Below are positions 16,638 through 24,846 of a DNA stretch of 37,265 bases, piece by piece. The stretch's first letter is position 1. Each line of letters begins with the position of its first letter. The notes under the pieces are model-generated. The model saw nothing but the letters and a program-made list of their open reading frames with translations, had not been told where the DNA came from and did no database searches. Position numbers and translations under genes: made by a program. Source of the DNA: Acidobacteriota bacterium (GTDB taxonomy: Bacteria; Acidobacteriota; Blastocatellia; Chloracidobacteriales; Chloracidobacteriaceae); assembly GCA_016208495.1 (NCBI GenBank), contig JACQXX010000125.1, positions 1 through 37,265 on the forward strand, read 5' to 3'.

Positions 16638-17171
16638 ATGGAGTACAAGTGTATGTTGAAGCAACTCACCCAGAAACCTCTGCGGCCAGCTACCAGGCGT
16701 TGTCTCCTCATCGGCTGGTCAGTATTGATTGCCGTCACGGCTACGCTGGGAGCACTCCATTACGAAACAAATGTCAAAGCTCGAAAAGTGGCGGTGTGGC
16801 TTTCCCGCACCAAACCTGGTGTCTATTCCCACCACATTGATTGGGCTCAGATGGATCCGGTAACGCTGGTTAAGGCACTTCACCAATGCCCGCAAATAGT
16901 TGTGACTCCGGCATCTCAACCACCAGCTTTTTGGATGAAACCCCACCACAAGCTGTACCTGTTCTTTTTGATCAATTCCACTGAGTCATCAGCTCACATC
17001 AATGACGTGTTATGCAGTTTAAATCCCCAAGAACGTACAACTACCAGAGAGGTAGCCTGGTATTTGGTCAATGAATTTGGGATTGGCAAAGCACCAACTC
17101 GGATGGTTACTCCACGCAAAGGGATGGTTCCGATATATCCAGGCGCTTCTCAGCCTGGAAATCGGGAATAA
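16638..17171 (+). CDS. Single-helix membrane-anchored protein
   Basis: A 177-residue protein of unknown family. GAGGG at 16626-16630 lies seven bases before ATG 16638, and the start is only three bases past the acetyltransferase stop, so the two genes are probably cotranslated. A single hydrophobic segment (CLLIGWSVLIAVTATLGAL, about residues 22-40) anchors the protein, with the remaining ~135 residues probably outside the cytoplasm. That part contains HHIDWAQMDPVTLVKALHQC and a proline-rich end. Position suggests a link to the acetyltransferase, but no motif supports one. Confidence 0.65.
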   Translation: MEYKCMLKQLTQKPLRPATRRCLLIGWSVLIAVTATLGALHYETNVKARKVAVWLSRTKPGVYSHHIDWAQMDPVTLVKALHQCPQIVVTPASQPPAFWMKPHHKLYLFFLINSTESSAHINDVLCSLNPQERTTTREVAWYLVNEFGIGKAPTRMVTPRKGMVPIYPGASQPGNRE

Positions 17172-17277
17172 GTTTAGAGTTCCGCCTTCAGGCGGTTCAT
17201 TTGTACTCAAGTGTTACTCAACCCTTTCAAATCGTATCTGAAATTCCAAAGCCGCCTGAAGGTGGAACTCTAAACTT
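17170..17277. repeat. 26-bp near-perfect inverted repeat between two genes
   Basis: AAGTTTAGAGTTCCGCCTTC... at 17170-17195 is complementary to 17252-17277 with one mismatch in 26 positions. The loop is 56 bases. The left arm starts just inside the stop codon of the membrane-anchored protein gene and the right arm ends 18 bases before the next ATG. An inner self-complementary CCGCCT/AGGCGG lies in each arm. Unlike other arms in the window, these are not made of tandem units. Confidence 0.9.
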
Positions 17278-17295
17278 TTCTCCCGAAACTGAACT

Positions 17296-17835
17296 ATGTT
17301 TCAATTTGTTGAGAAATACCTTTCAACTCGCTATTCCTACCTCGAACTCTTGTGTTCGTGTGGGTTTGAGCAAAAGCTTTTTCCCAACTATCCGCGGTAC
17401 TACCAGTTTGAAAACCAGGAAGTCATGCCGGTATTGGTGCGCCTGGCCTGGTGTCAGGAGTGTCGGCATTTTGTTGAATCCGAAGACTTGACGACGGCTC
17501 AAACGATTTTAGAGGTACTCCAAACGGTACAGACACAATTGATTCCAGTTCACGGACTGATCGAAGGCGACCCACCGGCTCCGACAGATCGCTGTGTTTT
17601 TTATCACGCCAAACTCAAATTGTTGCTGGCACGTCAATCACCGCCAAAGTGCCTGCGGTGTAGCTCGACTGACATCATCCCCTTTTCTGTTTCAACCGAT
17701 GAGCAGCCGCTGCATCCTGGATGCGGTCAGTTTTGTAAGATAACCAGGAAAGTGATGTCATTTGGGGATCCGTTTTTTTATGTTTTGTACACGCGGGAGG
17801 GCGAGTGGATTTCACAAATGTGGGCTTCGTCATAA
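17296..17835 (+). CDS. Cysteine-rich, probably zinc-binding protein of unknown function
   Basis: A 179-residue soluble protein. Cysteines are arranged in pairs: CSCG (about 21-24), CQEC (about 53-56), CLRC (about 118-121) and HPGCGQFC (about 138-145), which suggests two zinc ribbons or one split ribbon, here inferred only from spacing. The C-terminus ends in FYVLYTREGEWISQMW, a beta-hairpin-like stretch. No family was recognised. ATG 17296 follows the right arm of the 17170-17277 inverted repeat with no obvious ribosome-binding site. Its downstream gap (17836-17977) shows nothing recognisable. Confidence 0.65.
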   Translation: MFQFVEKYLSTRYSYLELLCSCGFEQKLFPNYPRYYQFENQEVMPVLVRLAWCQECRHFVESEDLTTAQTILEVLQTVQTQLIPVHGLIEGDPPAPTDRCVFYHAKLKLLLARQSPPKCLRCSSTDIIPFSVSTDEQPLHPGCGQFCKITRKVMSFGDPFFYVLYTREGEWISQMWASS

Positions 17836-17977
17836 CTGCTCGTCAGCCAAGGGTTTACCGGCTTGTGATTGCCCCCGAAGATTGAGTTTTCTTTCAGTTT
17901 TCCAAATTCAATTTATTCGGCACGTGGGTTGCTGTGAAGCCAGCAGGACAATTTGATTTTCAATTGGCTGAAATTCA

Positions 17978-18023
17978 GAAAAGGACGAAAAGGACATAAG
18001 GGACGGAAAAGAAGTCAGGAAAA
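17978..18023 (+). repeat. Left arm of repeat flanking the four-helix-bundle gene
   Basis: GAAAAGGACGAAAAGGACAT and following AAGGGACGG units lie 50-95 bases before the four-helix-bundle gene. They are complementary to the TATGTCCCT tract at 18651-18700 on the other side of that gene, so the gene sits between inverted copies. Confidence 0.75.
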
Positions 18024-18072
18024 CCCTGATCCGGGCTTGTCCAGGAAGTCCTTTTAAGAAGAGAGGTCTCAC

Positions 18073-18642
18073 ATGCCCAAAGGGTTTATTCCAAAACACG
18101 GTGGCTATCAAAAACTGCTTTCCTACCAGAAAGCTGAGATTGTCTATGATGCCACGGTGTATTTTACTCGGCGCTTTTACCGAATCGGCGACCGGACGAT
18201 TGATCAGATGGTCCAGGCCGCCCGTTCCGGAAAACAAAACATCGCTGAAGCCAGCCTTGCATCAGGGACTTCGAAAGAAACCGAGATCAAACTCACCAAT
18301 GTTGCCCGCGCCAGTTTGGAAGAACTCCTGATTGACTACCGTGACTTTCTGAGAACCCGAAATCTCGATGAATGGTCACCTGACCACTCCTACACCCGGC
18401 GATTGCGCGAACTCAACCGCCAGCCTGACGCAACATTTGAGACCTTTCGCAAAGGAATTGAGCACCCGGATCCAGCCATTTCAGCCAACGTCATTGTCGG
18501 ACTGATCAAAGTCACCTGCTTTTTGCTGGACCAGCAACTCAAAAAACTGGAACAGGAATTTCTCAAAAAAGGCGGCCTTCGCGAGCGGATGACTCAGGCC
18601 CGAATTGCAGCCAGAAATACTGGCCTAAAAAAGTCCAACTGA
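18073..18642 (+). CDS. Four-helix-bundle protein with suffix domain (23S rRNA intervening-sequence protein family)
   Basis: A 189-residue protein. The core resembles the S23/IVP four-helix-bundle proteins first found inside intervening sequences of 23S rRNA genes: LSYQKAEIVYDATVYFTRRFY, IDQMVQAARSGKQNIAEA, SKETEIKLTNVARASLEELLIDYRDFL. The N-terminal MPKGFIPKHGGYQKL and the C-terminal helix ending in RERMTQARIAARN fit the variant usually named 'four helix bundle suffix domain' protein. The pentameric family is thought to bind nucleic acid; its role outside rRNA is unknown. No rRNA gene is nearby. The gene is flanked by inverted repeats (17978-18023 and 18651-18700), reminiscent of the stem that flanks rRNA intervening sequences. 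Confidence 0.88.
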   Translation: MPKGFIPKHGGYQKLLSYQKAEIVYDATVYFTRRFYRIGDRTIDQMVQAARSGKQNIAEASLASGTSKETEIKLTNVARASLEELLIDYRDFLRTRNLDEWSPDHSYTRRLRELNRQPDATFETFRKGIEHPDPAISANVIVGLIKVTCFLLDQQLKKLEQEFLKKGGLRERMTQARIAARNTGLKKSN

Positions 18643-18650
18643 CTTTCCTC

Positions 18651-18700
18651 AAAAGTCTTTATGTCCCTTATGTCCCTTATGTCCTTTATGTCCTTTTTTG
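18651..18700 (-). repeat. Right arm of repeat flanking the four-helix-bundle gene
   Basis: CTTTATGTCC, CTTATGTCC, CTTATGTCC, TTTATGTCC units in near-perfect 9-10 base tandem directly after the four-helix-bundle gene. The reverse complement (AAGGGACATAAGGGACATAA) matches the left arm at 17978-18023. It lies between two convergent genes and could form the 3' end of either transcript; T-rich runs exist on its + strand. Confidence 0.8.
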
Positions 18701-18714
18701 CCCTCTCACTCAGG

Positions 18715-19260
18715 TTATTTGGTCCAATGGGTTTGATAAAACAACGTCCAGGTCTGGCCGTTGTCGTCTGAAACCTCCATGACCTGGTCAAGCCCGTTTT
18801 TGGTGATATTGGAATATTTCAATCGCCCAAGCTGAACTCGATTATTTGCCGGATTGCGGAAATTCCCGGTGAGTATCATTTCTCCACGTTCAAACTTTCC
18901 AGTGAGTTGCAAAAATAACCCGTTACTATCGGCATAGGTTTGGGTCCAGGTTTGGTTGACTTTGTCATACACATTGATGCTTGATCCGCCGCTTGACCCA
19001 TCTGGCGCCGCCCAGGTTTCCATCAGCGCCGTGCCACCCGCAACGATTTTGACCGTGTCGGTAAAGGGAAGTGTCCCAGGTCCAGTTACCCGCCATTTCC
19101 CAACCCAAAAATCAAACTCACGAGCTTCGGGCGGAATGACATTATAAACAACCGGTTTGGCTTTGGGTTGAGCCTTTTTTTCTTGAAGAGCAACGGCTGG
19201 ACTGGCCCACAGTAGACACACCCCAACCAGGAACAGAATTGATATAAACGATTTTCTCAT
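18715..19260 (-). CDS. Secreted DUF1579-like protein
   Basis: A 181-residue exported protein. A signal peptide (FISILFLVGVCLLWASPAVA) precedes EFDFWVGKWRVTGPG, the hallmark opening of DUF1579-type lipocalin-like barrels, and alternating strands up to WTLFYQTHWTK, the typical final strand. The function is unknown. GAGGAG lies about ten bases ahead of the ATG on the minus strand. It begins 26 bases after the permease stop, so it may be the third gene of the PadR-permease unit. Confidence 0.75.
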   Translation of the reverse strand: MRKSFISILFLVGVCLLWASPAVALQEKKAQPKAKPVVYNVIPPEAREFDFWVGKWRVTGPGTLPFTDTVKIVAGGTALMETWAAPDGSSGGSSINVYDKVNQTWTQTYADSNGLFLQLTGKFERGEMILTGNFRNPANNRVQLGRLKYSNITKNGLDQVMEVSDDNGQTWTLFYQTHWTK

Positions 19261-19286
19261 GGTGGAAAAACTCCTCGCACGCAGTA

Positions 19287-21611
19287 TTACTTCTTTTGAG
19301 ATGAAGCGGCCTGGATTGACCTGGTTGGGTCAGAATGCCCAACCACAATCGCCATCACGGCTACGATCATCGCGAGCAACGACTGTAGCGCAAAACGTTG
19401 ACGACTCAAGAGTTCGGTCATCCTCTGATTGAGAGAACTCAAATGAAACACCCGAATAGCTGGTTGAGGTTCACTCCGCTGGTCGAGCATCGGCAGCGGT
19501 GTCCCCTTACGGTTCAGAACCAGAAATGTCAGGATGGGAGGTGGAAATTGGACAATCGGACAATAGACTTCCGGCAAAACTTGATCATCTGTGCCAGGAA
19601 GCAAGGTATTTTCAACCACTCCGATAATTGTCCGCCAGCCCCGAGGATCACCAGGGTTTAAATTGAGCCGGTGACCAAGTGGATTCTCACCCGGCCAGTA
19701 GGCATCGGCAACCGCACGATTGATAATCACGACCCGTTCTGAATTGGATCGGTCTTCGGCTGTAAAATCCCGTCCAAGCAGAATCCGGGACTGAAAGGCG
19801 GCAAAATAGCCGGGGCTGACGGCGCTCACACCATGGGTTGGAAATTTCCCGGTGCGTTCAGGACGGTATCCTTCGATCTCAATTGACCAGTCAGCCTTTC
19901 GGGGACCGAACGGGAACCGACTGGAAGCACAGACAGCCGTCACACCATCGAGGGATCGAATTCGCTGAGTGGTCTCATTCAGAAATTGCTCGACCACAGC
20001 CGGGTCTTTTGGATTTACTCCGGGTAATCGAACTTGAAACGTGAACCAGTCGCGGACGTCGTGCCCTCCAACTTTCTGATGTTTTTCAAGCGTTATCTGA
20101 TACATTCCTGCAACCACAGCCAGACCCAGAAAAAGGGTTACTGCCACCGACTGAAACGCCCGTTTTGGCCAGGTTGGAGAAATAATTTCTGCTGACACCA
20201 GGGATTGGCTGGCCCGAAAGCTCCGGATGATCACCATCAGCATCAGCACAACACAGGTAGTTGCCCACACCCATCCATCAAGTCGGGCTGGTTCAACCTG
20301 GAGAACTGGCTGCAAAAACACGTGATTGACCAGCTTCAAATACCATATTCCAGCCAGACCACCGCCGATCATCCCCAGAGTGATCAGCCCCCAGCCTTCT
20401 CCGAGACTCCACCGAAAACGTTGACGTGAGTTGGTCGCAAAATCAGTCTCAACCGGTTGCCGACCCTCGGTTCGAATGGTGGCCCACACCGCCAGACCAA
20501 AGACACCCACCGTTCCGGCAAACAGCCACAGAATGGTTGTGTACCAGTCACCCAACCACCACTGGCGCACGCTCTTGACCGTCATTCCCCACACTGGCCA
20601 CTGCACGTCGGTCACTGGCGGCGTTGGCTTTAGCTTCCGAGCCAGCATGTCGAGTTCCTGTTGCACCTCGTTGACGGTCATTCCAGGTTGGAGTCGCCCA
20701 AAAACAGTGAGAAATCGGGTGTCCCGCTCAGTCTGGCTTCCCAAATTGGCCGGAGATGTCAATTGGATCCACACATTGATCTGGCCTGGGAGATCAAACC
20801 CGGCGGGCATCACGCCCTGAATTTGATAGGGCTTCTGATCAACTTCAATCTGGGTTCCAAGAATATCCGGCGTTGCGTCAAAATACTGTTTCCAAAACCG
20901 GTGACTGATCACAACACCTGGCAGTGATTGAGATGAATTGGGTTCCGCTGGCCAGTGGCAGGTTCCCAATGCGGCCCCGCCTGACGTGAGTGATAAAAAT
21001 CCATCCGAGACCCGGCCTAGCTTCACGGCCACTGAGGTGTGTGTGAATGAAACATTCGCCAGCGAAGGGTGGAGGGCTTCGATTGCCTGCAGCGATGTCA
21101 CACTGTGTTGCAGGTCATAAAATTCAGAAACTGAAAACGGAAGCTTTTTGGATTCGATGACCGAACAGGTGTTGTTGACAACCACCAGACTGTCCACCTG
21201 GGCCATGGGCAATGGCAACCAGAAGCCCGCACCAACCACAGCCAGCCCAACCATCAAGCAACTGATCCCGGCGGAAAGCATTCCGCTTGATACCAGAGCC
21301 GTTCGCGGATACCGAATAACCGCCGCCATGCCCTGGGCGAAATCTCCGACCCACTCAACCAAACCACTGGATTCAGCTCTCAAAACCAACGCATCAACCA
21401 CCGCTCCACTGCAGTAATTCAATGCCTTGAAATGCCTTTTTCGATTGAAGCGGTGCCGCTGGTGCAATTGCCTCCAGTGAAAAATAATTTCGGCCTGCCA
21501 CTCCTGCTTCCAATCGGTTCGCTGACATCGAGGCACCACCACCGCAATAGTCGAAATCAACGACAAGAGCAACTGGAGTTTGAATTCCGATGGTGAATCC
21601 AGTTTCAGCAT
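19287..21611 (-). CDS. MacB-like ABC transporter permease, C-terminally shortened and divergent
   Basis: A 774-residue membrane protein of the FtsX/MacB permease type found as orphan 'duplicated' permeases (ADOP) in Acidobacteria. Two MacB-like periplasmic halves are visible. The first has VVISHRFWKQYF and ILGTQIEVDQKPYQIQGVMP with FGRLQPGMTVNEVQQEL. The second has SPGYFAAFQSRILLGRDFTAEDR and VVIINRAVADAYWPGENPLG. Membrane segments stand around residues 110-135, 365-385, 420-440, 465-485 and 505-525. The family normally ends with a three-helix FtsX domain after QRFALQSLL; here only one helix remains and the protein stops at IQAASSQKK. The usual 'NLLLARA..R..E.AIR.ALGA' cytoplasmic motif is also absent. 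It may be non-functional. It starts 5 bases after the PadR stop. Confidence 0.8.
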   Translation of the reverse strand: MLKLDSPSEFKLQLLLSLISTIAVVVPRCQRTDWKQEWQAEIIFHWRQLHQRHRFNRKRHFKALNYCSGAVVDALVLRAESSGLVEWVGDFAQGMAAVIRYPRTALVSSGMLSAGISCLMVGLAVVGAGFWLPLPMAQVDSLVVVNNTCSVIESKKLPFSVSEFYDLQHSVTSLQAIEALHPSLANVSFTHTSVAVKLGRVSDGFLSLTSGGAALGTCHWPAEPNSSQSLPGVVISHRFWKQYFDATPDILGTQIEVDQKPYQIQGVMPAGFDLPGQINVWIQLTSPANLGSQTERDTRFLTVFGRLQPGMTVNEVQQELDMLARKLKPTPPVTDVQWPVWGMTVKSVRQWWLGDWYTTILWLFAGTVGVFGLAVWATIRTEGRQPVETDFATNSRQRFRWSLGEGWGLITLGMIGGGLAGIWYLKLVNHVFLQPVLQVEPARLDGWVWATTCVVLMLMVIIRSFRASQSLVSAEIISPTWPKRAFQSVAVTLFLGLAVVAGMYQITLEKHQKVGGHDVRDWFTFQVRLPGVNPKDPAVVEQFLNETTQRIRSLDGVTAVCASSRFPFGPRKADWSIEIEGYRPERTGKFPTHGVSAVSPGYFAAFQSRILLGRDFTAEDRSNSERVVIINRAVADAYWPGENPLGHRLNLNPGDPRGWRTIIGVVENTLLPGTDDQVLPEVYCPIVQFPPPILTFLVLNRKGTPLPMLDQRSEPQPAIRVFHLSSLNQRMTELLSRQRFALQSLLAMIVAVMAIVVGHSDPTRSIQAASSQKK

Positions 21612-21616
21612 ACCGA

Positions 21617-21961
21617 TTACCCCTGGGAAGGTCGCTCTTTCCGCGGCAGATTTGGAATCATGGTTTCAAGTAATCGAAACCGTTTGACCGCCTCAGCTAA
21701 TGACTGTTCACCGGTTGGGGTCACTCCATAATACTTTCGAGGCGGACGAAGCTCCTGCTGGGCAATCTCGGCGGCTTCCCACTGAGAAGCAATCAACCCG
21801 GATTGTTCGAGGCGACGCAAGGCTGGATAGACAGTGCCACTGGGTAATCCCGTGACATCCATAATATCAAAGCCGTATTGGTACCCATTGACGATAACCT
21901 GGAGAATCAAGGCCGAAGGATAGGTCAGATTGACTTTTGCAGGCACAACTGAAGTCCTCAA
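21617..21961 (-). CDS. PadR-family transcriptional regulator
   Basis: A 114-residue winged-helix regulator. The DNA-binding part has [40 protein letters not shown], matching the PadR N-terminal pattern (G-Y-G-F/Y, then G-T-V-Y-P-L-R-R-L). The wing ends with [14 protein letters not shown]. The C-terminal dimer helix is short, as in the smaller PadR subclass. The start is probably TTG 21961, though the GTG five codons downstream is possible. PadR proteins in this phylum usually sit just ahead of orphan permease genes, as here, and repress their own operon. Confidence 0.88.
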   Translation of the reverse strand: MRTSVVPAKVNLTYPSALILQVIVNGYQYGFDIMDVTGLPSGTVYPALRRLEQSGLIASQWEAAEIAQQELRPPRKYYGVTPTGEQSLAEAVKRFRLLETMIPNLPRKERPSQG

Positions 21962-21965
21962 TTGA

Positions 21966-22006
21966 TATATGTACTATTCTACCTATGTAGATCTCTACCT
22001 ATATAA
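21966..22006 (-). promoter_or_regulatory. Candidate PadR operator and promoter
   Basis: The stretch just ahead of padR is AT-rich and holds two exact TCTACCTA octamers (21978-21985 and 21994-22001) at a 16-base spacing, with TATATGTA at the near end and CTATATAA at the far end. On the minus strand this reads TAGGTAGA twice, followed by TAGAAT- and TACATA-like hexamers that could be a -10. Such AT-rich repeats are a common form of PadR operator; the call rests on position and repetition only. Confidence 0.45.
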
Positions 22007-22259
22007 AGTATCCTGGTTCAGACTGTCAAGCATTTCATTCGAAATGATCAACCCTTGGTCCGAACCGACGTCCCAAAGAATCTGGCGTGAAGGCCAGGCT
22101 TCGTTGCCTTTTTTGAGGTTCGTCCCCAGTACTCAAGATAATCAGGCTTGTGACATGACCCAACCAAAGGCATAATGACGGCGCTTTTCACCTCAATTTG
22201 CTTTCCTCACATCTTTCAACCTGTTTTTTCACTGCCGAACTGGAAGGAGTGCGCCGGTT

Positions 22260-23915
22260 ATGCTGTGGTGGACGCTTCAAGAACTGAAGTCAAACAACAT
22301 CGAAACCCGCTTACGAGCCGCTCGCAAGTTAGGTGAATCGAAAGACCAGCGCGCGATTGAAGCCTTGATTCTGGCGTTGAAAGACCGGGAATTTATGGTT
22401 CGCAACGCCGCCGAAGAAGCACTCAGTAAAATTGATCCGAACTGGTTGCGGTCATCAACCGCCCGTTCGACCGTACCGGCCTTTATTGCGGCGCTCAATG
22501 AACAGGATCGTGAAGTTCGCAAATCGGCGGCCTATGTGCTCGGAATCATTTGCGACCTGAAGGCTTCGGATGCGTTGATTACCAAACTGGCCGACCATGA
22601 TCGGGATGTCCGTAAAGCAGCGGCTGAATCGCTGGGCATGATGCGCAGCAAAAAAGCCGTCCCGGCGCTGGTGTCAGTCCTGGGCGACAGCGACAGCGAT
22701 GTGCGCAAAAGCGCAACCTACGCGTTGTGGAACATCGGTGACGAACGGGCTATTCAGCCGCTGGTCGGCGAACTCAATGACCCAAACCGCGCCGTCCGTG
22801 AAGCCGCCGCCGAAGCCCTCCAGGCACTTGGCTGGCGAGCCCAAACGACTCAGGAAAAAGCCTATCTCGCCGTTGCGGTTCACAACTGGGATCTGGCTTC
22901 GCAGCTTGGTAAAGATGCGTTTGATGTCCTGGTGGCAACGCTCAAAGACCACGATAAGGAAATTCAACAGGGTGCGATCGAAGCCCTTGGAAAAATCGGT
23001 GATCCTGCCGCACTTGAACCGCTCTTTGAAATGCTCAAACATTGGGAACCCGATGTCAGACGGGCAGCACTCCGGGCCCTGAGCATCATCCATGACCCCC
23101 GAGCGGTTGATACCATTCTGGTTTTATTGGATGACAAAGATGGCGAGGTTCGAAAAATGGCGGCCAAAGCACTTGGGGAATTCAAACAACCCCAATCGGT
23201 GTTGCCATTGCTCGCCAAACTCAAAGATACGGAAAGCGGTGTTCGGCAAACAACCGCCGAAGCGCTTGGCAAACTGGGCGACCCACAAGCGATTGACTAC
23301 CTGGTGAACGGCCTGGTTGATGAAGACAGCGAAGTCCGTGAAGCATCCGCCTGGGCACTCTCGACCCTGCGCTGGATCCCCCCTGATGAAACCCAGTTTA
23401 TTCGATGTGCGATTGCCCTGCGAAACTGGGATGAATTGGTCAATGTTGGGGCCGCCGCCATTCCATTTCTCATCGAAGCCCTCAACGACAAACATAATTA
23501 TGTTCGCGTAGCCGCAGCCTATGCCCTTGGTCAGATTAAAGACCCGGCGGCAGCCGAACAATTGCTCAATTTATTAAGGCACCGCAACGCCGAAGTCCGA
23601 GGCGTTGTGGCTGAGGCTCTCGGGTCACTCGGAGACGTTCGGGCGGTTCGACCACTCCTGCGCCTGACGGAAGATTCGGATATTGCCAGTCGGGTGATTG
23701 GTGCGTTACGGCAGCTCCTGGAGCAAAGCGCGCCTCAGTTTTCAATTGATGAGTTACGAGCGGTGATTCGTCTGGATAATGTCCAGCAGGTCCGGCTTGA
23801 AACTGACCGCCAGTTGGAAACTTATAAAAGCTGGAATACCAAACAACTGGTCAATTGTGGATACATCCGCCAACTGGCTCAGGAAGAATTGTCCCGCCGA
23901 GGACTCACCATTTGA
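22260..23915 (+). CDS. HEAT-repeat (PBS-lyase-like) protein
   Basis: A 551-residue soluble solenoid. About thirteen HEAT-like repeats of ~30 residues are visible, with the pattern 'A.xxLxxxLxDxDxxVRxxAAxALGxIGD', for example SDALITKLADHDRDVRKAAAESLG. After repeats five and ten comes a different 30-residue linker (residues about 198-225, AYLAVAVHNWDLASQLGKDAF; and about 383-405, RCAIALRNWDELVNVGAAAI). Such proteins act as scaffolds or lyase subunits; no catalytic residues are identifiable. AAGGAG at 22244-22249 stands ten bases before ATG 22260. The C-terminal ~50 residues (ETYKSWNTKQLVNCGYIRQLAQEE) are not HEAT-like. The gap 21962-22259 otherwise holds only a weak hairpin near 22085-22110. 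Confidence 0.9.
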   Translation: MLWWTLQELKSNNIETRLRAARKLGESKDQRAIEALILALKDREFMVRNAAEEALSKIDPNWLRSSTARSTVPAFIAALNEQDREVRKSAAYVLGIICDLKASDALITKLADHDRDVRKAAAESLGMMRSKKAVPALVSVLGDSDSDVRKSATYALWNIGDERAIQPLVGELNDPNRAVREAAAEALQALGWRAQTTQEKAYLAVAVHNWDLASQLGKDAFDVLVATLKDHDKEIQQGAIEALGKIGDPAALEPLFEMLKHWEPDVRRAALRALSIIHDPRAVDTILVLLDDKDGEVRKMAAKALGEFKQPQSVLPLLAKLKDTESGVRQTTAEALGKLGDPQAIDYLVNGLVDEDSEVREASAWALSTLRWIPPDETQFIRCAIALRNWDELVNVGAAAIPFLIEALNDKHNYVRVAAAYALGQIKDPAAAEQLLNLLRHRNAEVRGVVAEALGSLGDVRAVRPLLRLTEDSDIASRVIGALRQLLEQSAPQFSIDELRAVIRLDNVQQVRLETDRQLETYKSWNTKQLVNCGYIRQLAQEELSRRGLTI

Positions 23916-24046
23916 AGAGTAGCGAAAGAGCGAGTAGCGAGAAAGAGCGAGTAGCGAGATAGCGAGTAGCGAGTAGTCTAGGAGCCAAAGCACTATTCAC
24001 TCTTCACTCTTCACTCTTCACTCTTCACTATCTCGCTATTTCACTC
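23916..24046. repeat. GCGAGTA / CTCTTCA tandem arms between two genes
   Basis: The left arm (23916-23978) begins at the stop codon of the HEAT-repeat gene and contains GAGTAGCGAGA-type units in 7-base phase. The right arm (23991-24046) has five TTCACTC heptamers followed by TATCTCGCTATTTCACTC. Read in reverse complement, the right arm gives GAGTGAAATAGCGAGATAG, matching the left arm with mismatches. The two arms are separated by only ~12 bases, so a long imperfect hairpin is possible. Confidence 0.8.
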
Positions 24047-24074
24047 ATCCTATAAGGAAAGGAACGCTCTGGTT

Positions 24075-24746
24075 ATGCCATACAGCGTAAATGGGGTAGG
24101 TACCGGGTTAATTAAAGCATCAAAAGAACGCAATATTGATGGCTGCATTCAATATGATGCTATCGAAGCCTTCATGCTGTTCTATATTCCAATCATTCCC
24201 TATAAGGCCATCCATGTGTTGGCCATCTGGCAAGCAGGGTATGAACAAGAAAAATACCAATCCATCAAATTGAAATCTTCCTCTCGGCTGGTTGCTAAAG
24301 GAATGTTAAATGGCTGGGGGAATGTGCTGTTGATCTTTGGTGGTGGGGCTTTTTTGTTTTTTAGTTTTGTGACCCTCACCATGAGCCGTCCATCAAATAT
24401 AAAAGATTATATGTTTTTGAGCGGTATGATGGGCCTGTTTCTGATTGGTGTTTTTTGCAAAGCCGCCTGGTATCTTTTGAATGACACTGATGAACGGATC
24501 AAGAACATCATTGGACCTCATGATCTTGGGACGTCTGACCCGTTTGACTGGCCAGATGAAATTGCCCAATCCGTCATCAAGCATTTGGTGGCTGGAGCCA
24601 ATGGCCAAACCCTGGTCGAAATTGCCAATCAGGCACTGGCTGAGCAAAACCGGGCCAAAGCAATGTTCTGTGTTCGACTGGCCATGCGAGGTGGCCAAAA
24701 TCCGGCAGCTCAAAAGCTGTTTGATCAAATGATGGCGTCTGTGTGA
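24075..24746 (+). CDS. Membrane protein with N-terminal NGVGTG motif, unknown function
   Basis: A 223-residue protein with two adjacent hydrophobic segments: GWGNVLLIFGGGAFLFFSFVTLTM and MFLSGMMGLFLIGVFCKAAWYLL. The start YSVNGVGTGLIKASKERN and the segment FYIPIIPYKAIHVLAIW resemble uncharacterised bacterial proteins in which a short soluble head (residues 1-75) precedes the two helices. The C-terminal ~85 residues form helices rich in A and Q (ALAEQNRAKAMFCVRLAMRG), reminiscent of TPR-like pairs. AAGGAAAGGAA upstream (24054-24064) supplies the ribosome-binding site. No role is apparent from its neighbours. Confidence 0.65.
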   Translation: MPYSVNGVGTGLIKASKERNIDGCIQYDAIEAFMLFYIPIIPYKAIHVLAIWQAGYEQEKYQSIKLKSSSRLVAKGMLNGWGNVLLIFGGGAFLFFSFVTLTMSRPSNIKDYMFLSGMMGLFLIGVFCKAAWYLLNDTDERIKNIIGPHDLGTSDPFDWPDEIAQSVIKHLVAGANGQTLVEIANQALAEQNRAKAMFCVRLAMRGGQNPAAQKLFDQMMASV

Positions 24747-24846
24747 AAAATCGGCTTCTGGCTGATCTTCAGTTGGTTTGGGTTCCTTAGCCCCAAATCA
24801 GAGTCCTCAAACCTGCGTCCTCAATTCGCTTCTTTCTGATTTTCTT

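Noticed and set aside
22085-22120. Weak hairpin with T-run before the HEAT-repeat gene
   Set aside because: The stem has several mismatches and no gene ends just before it on the + strand.
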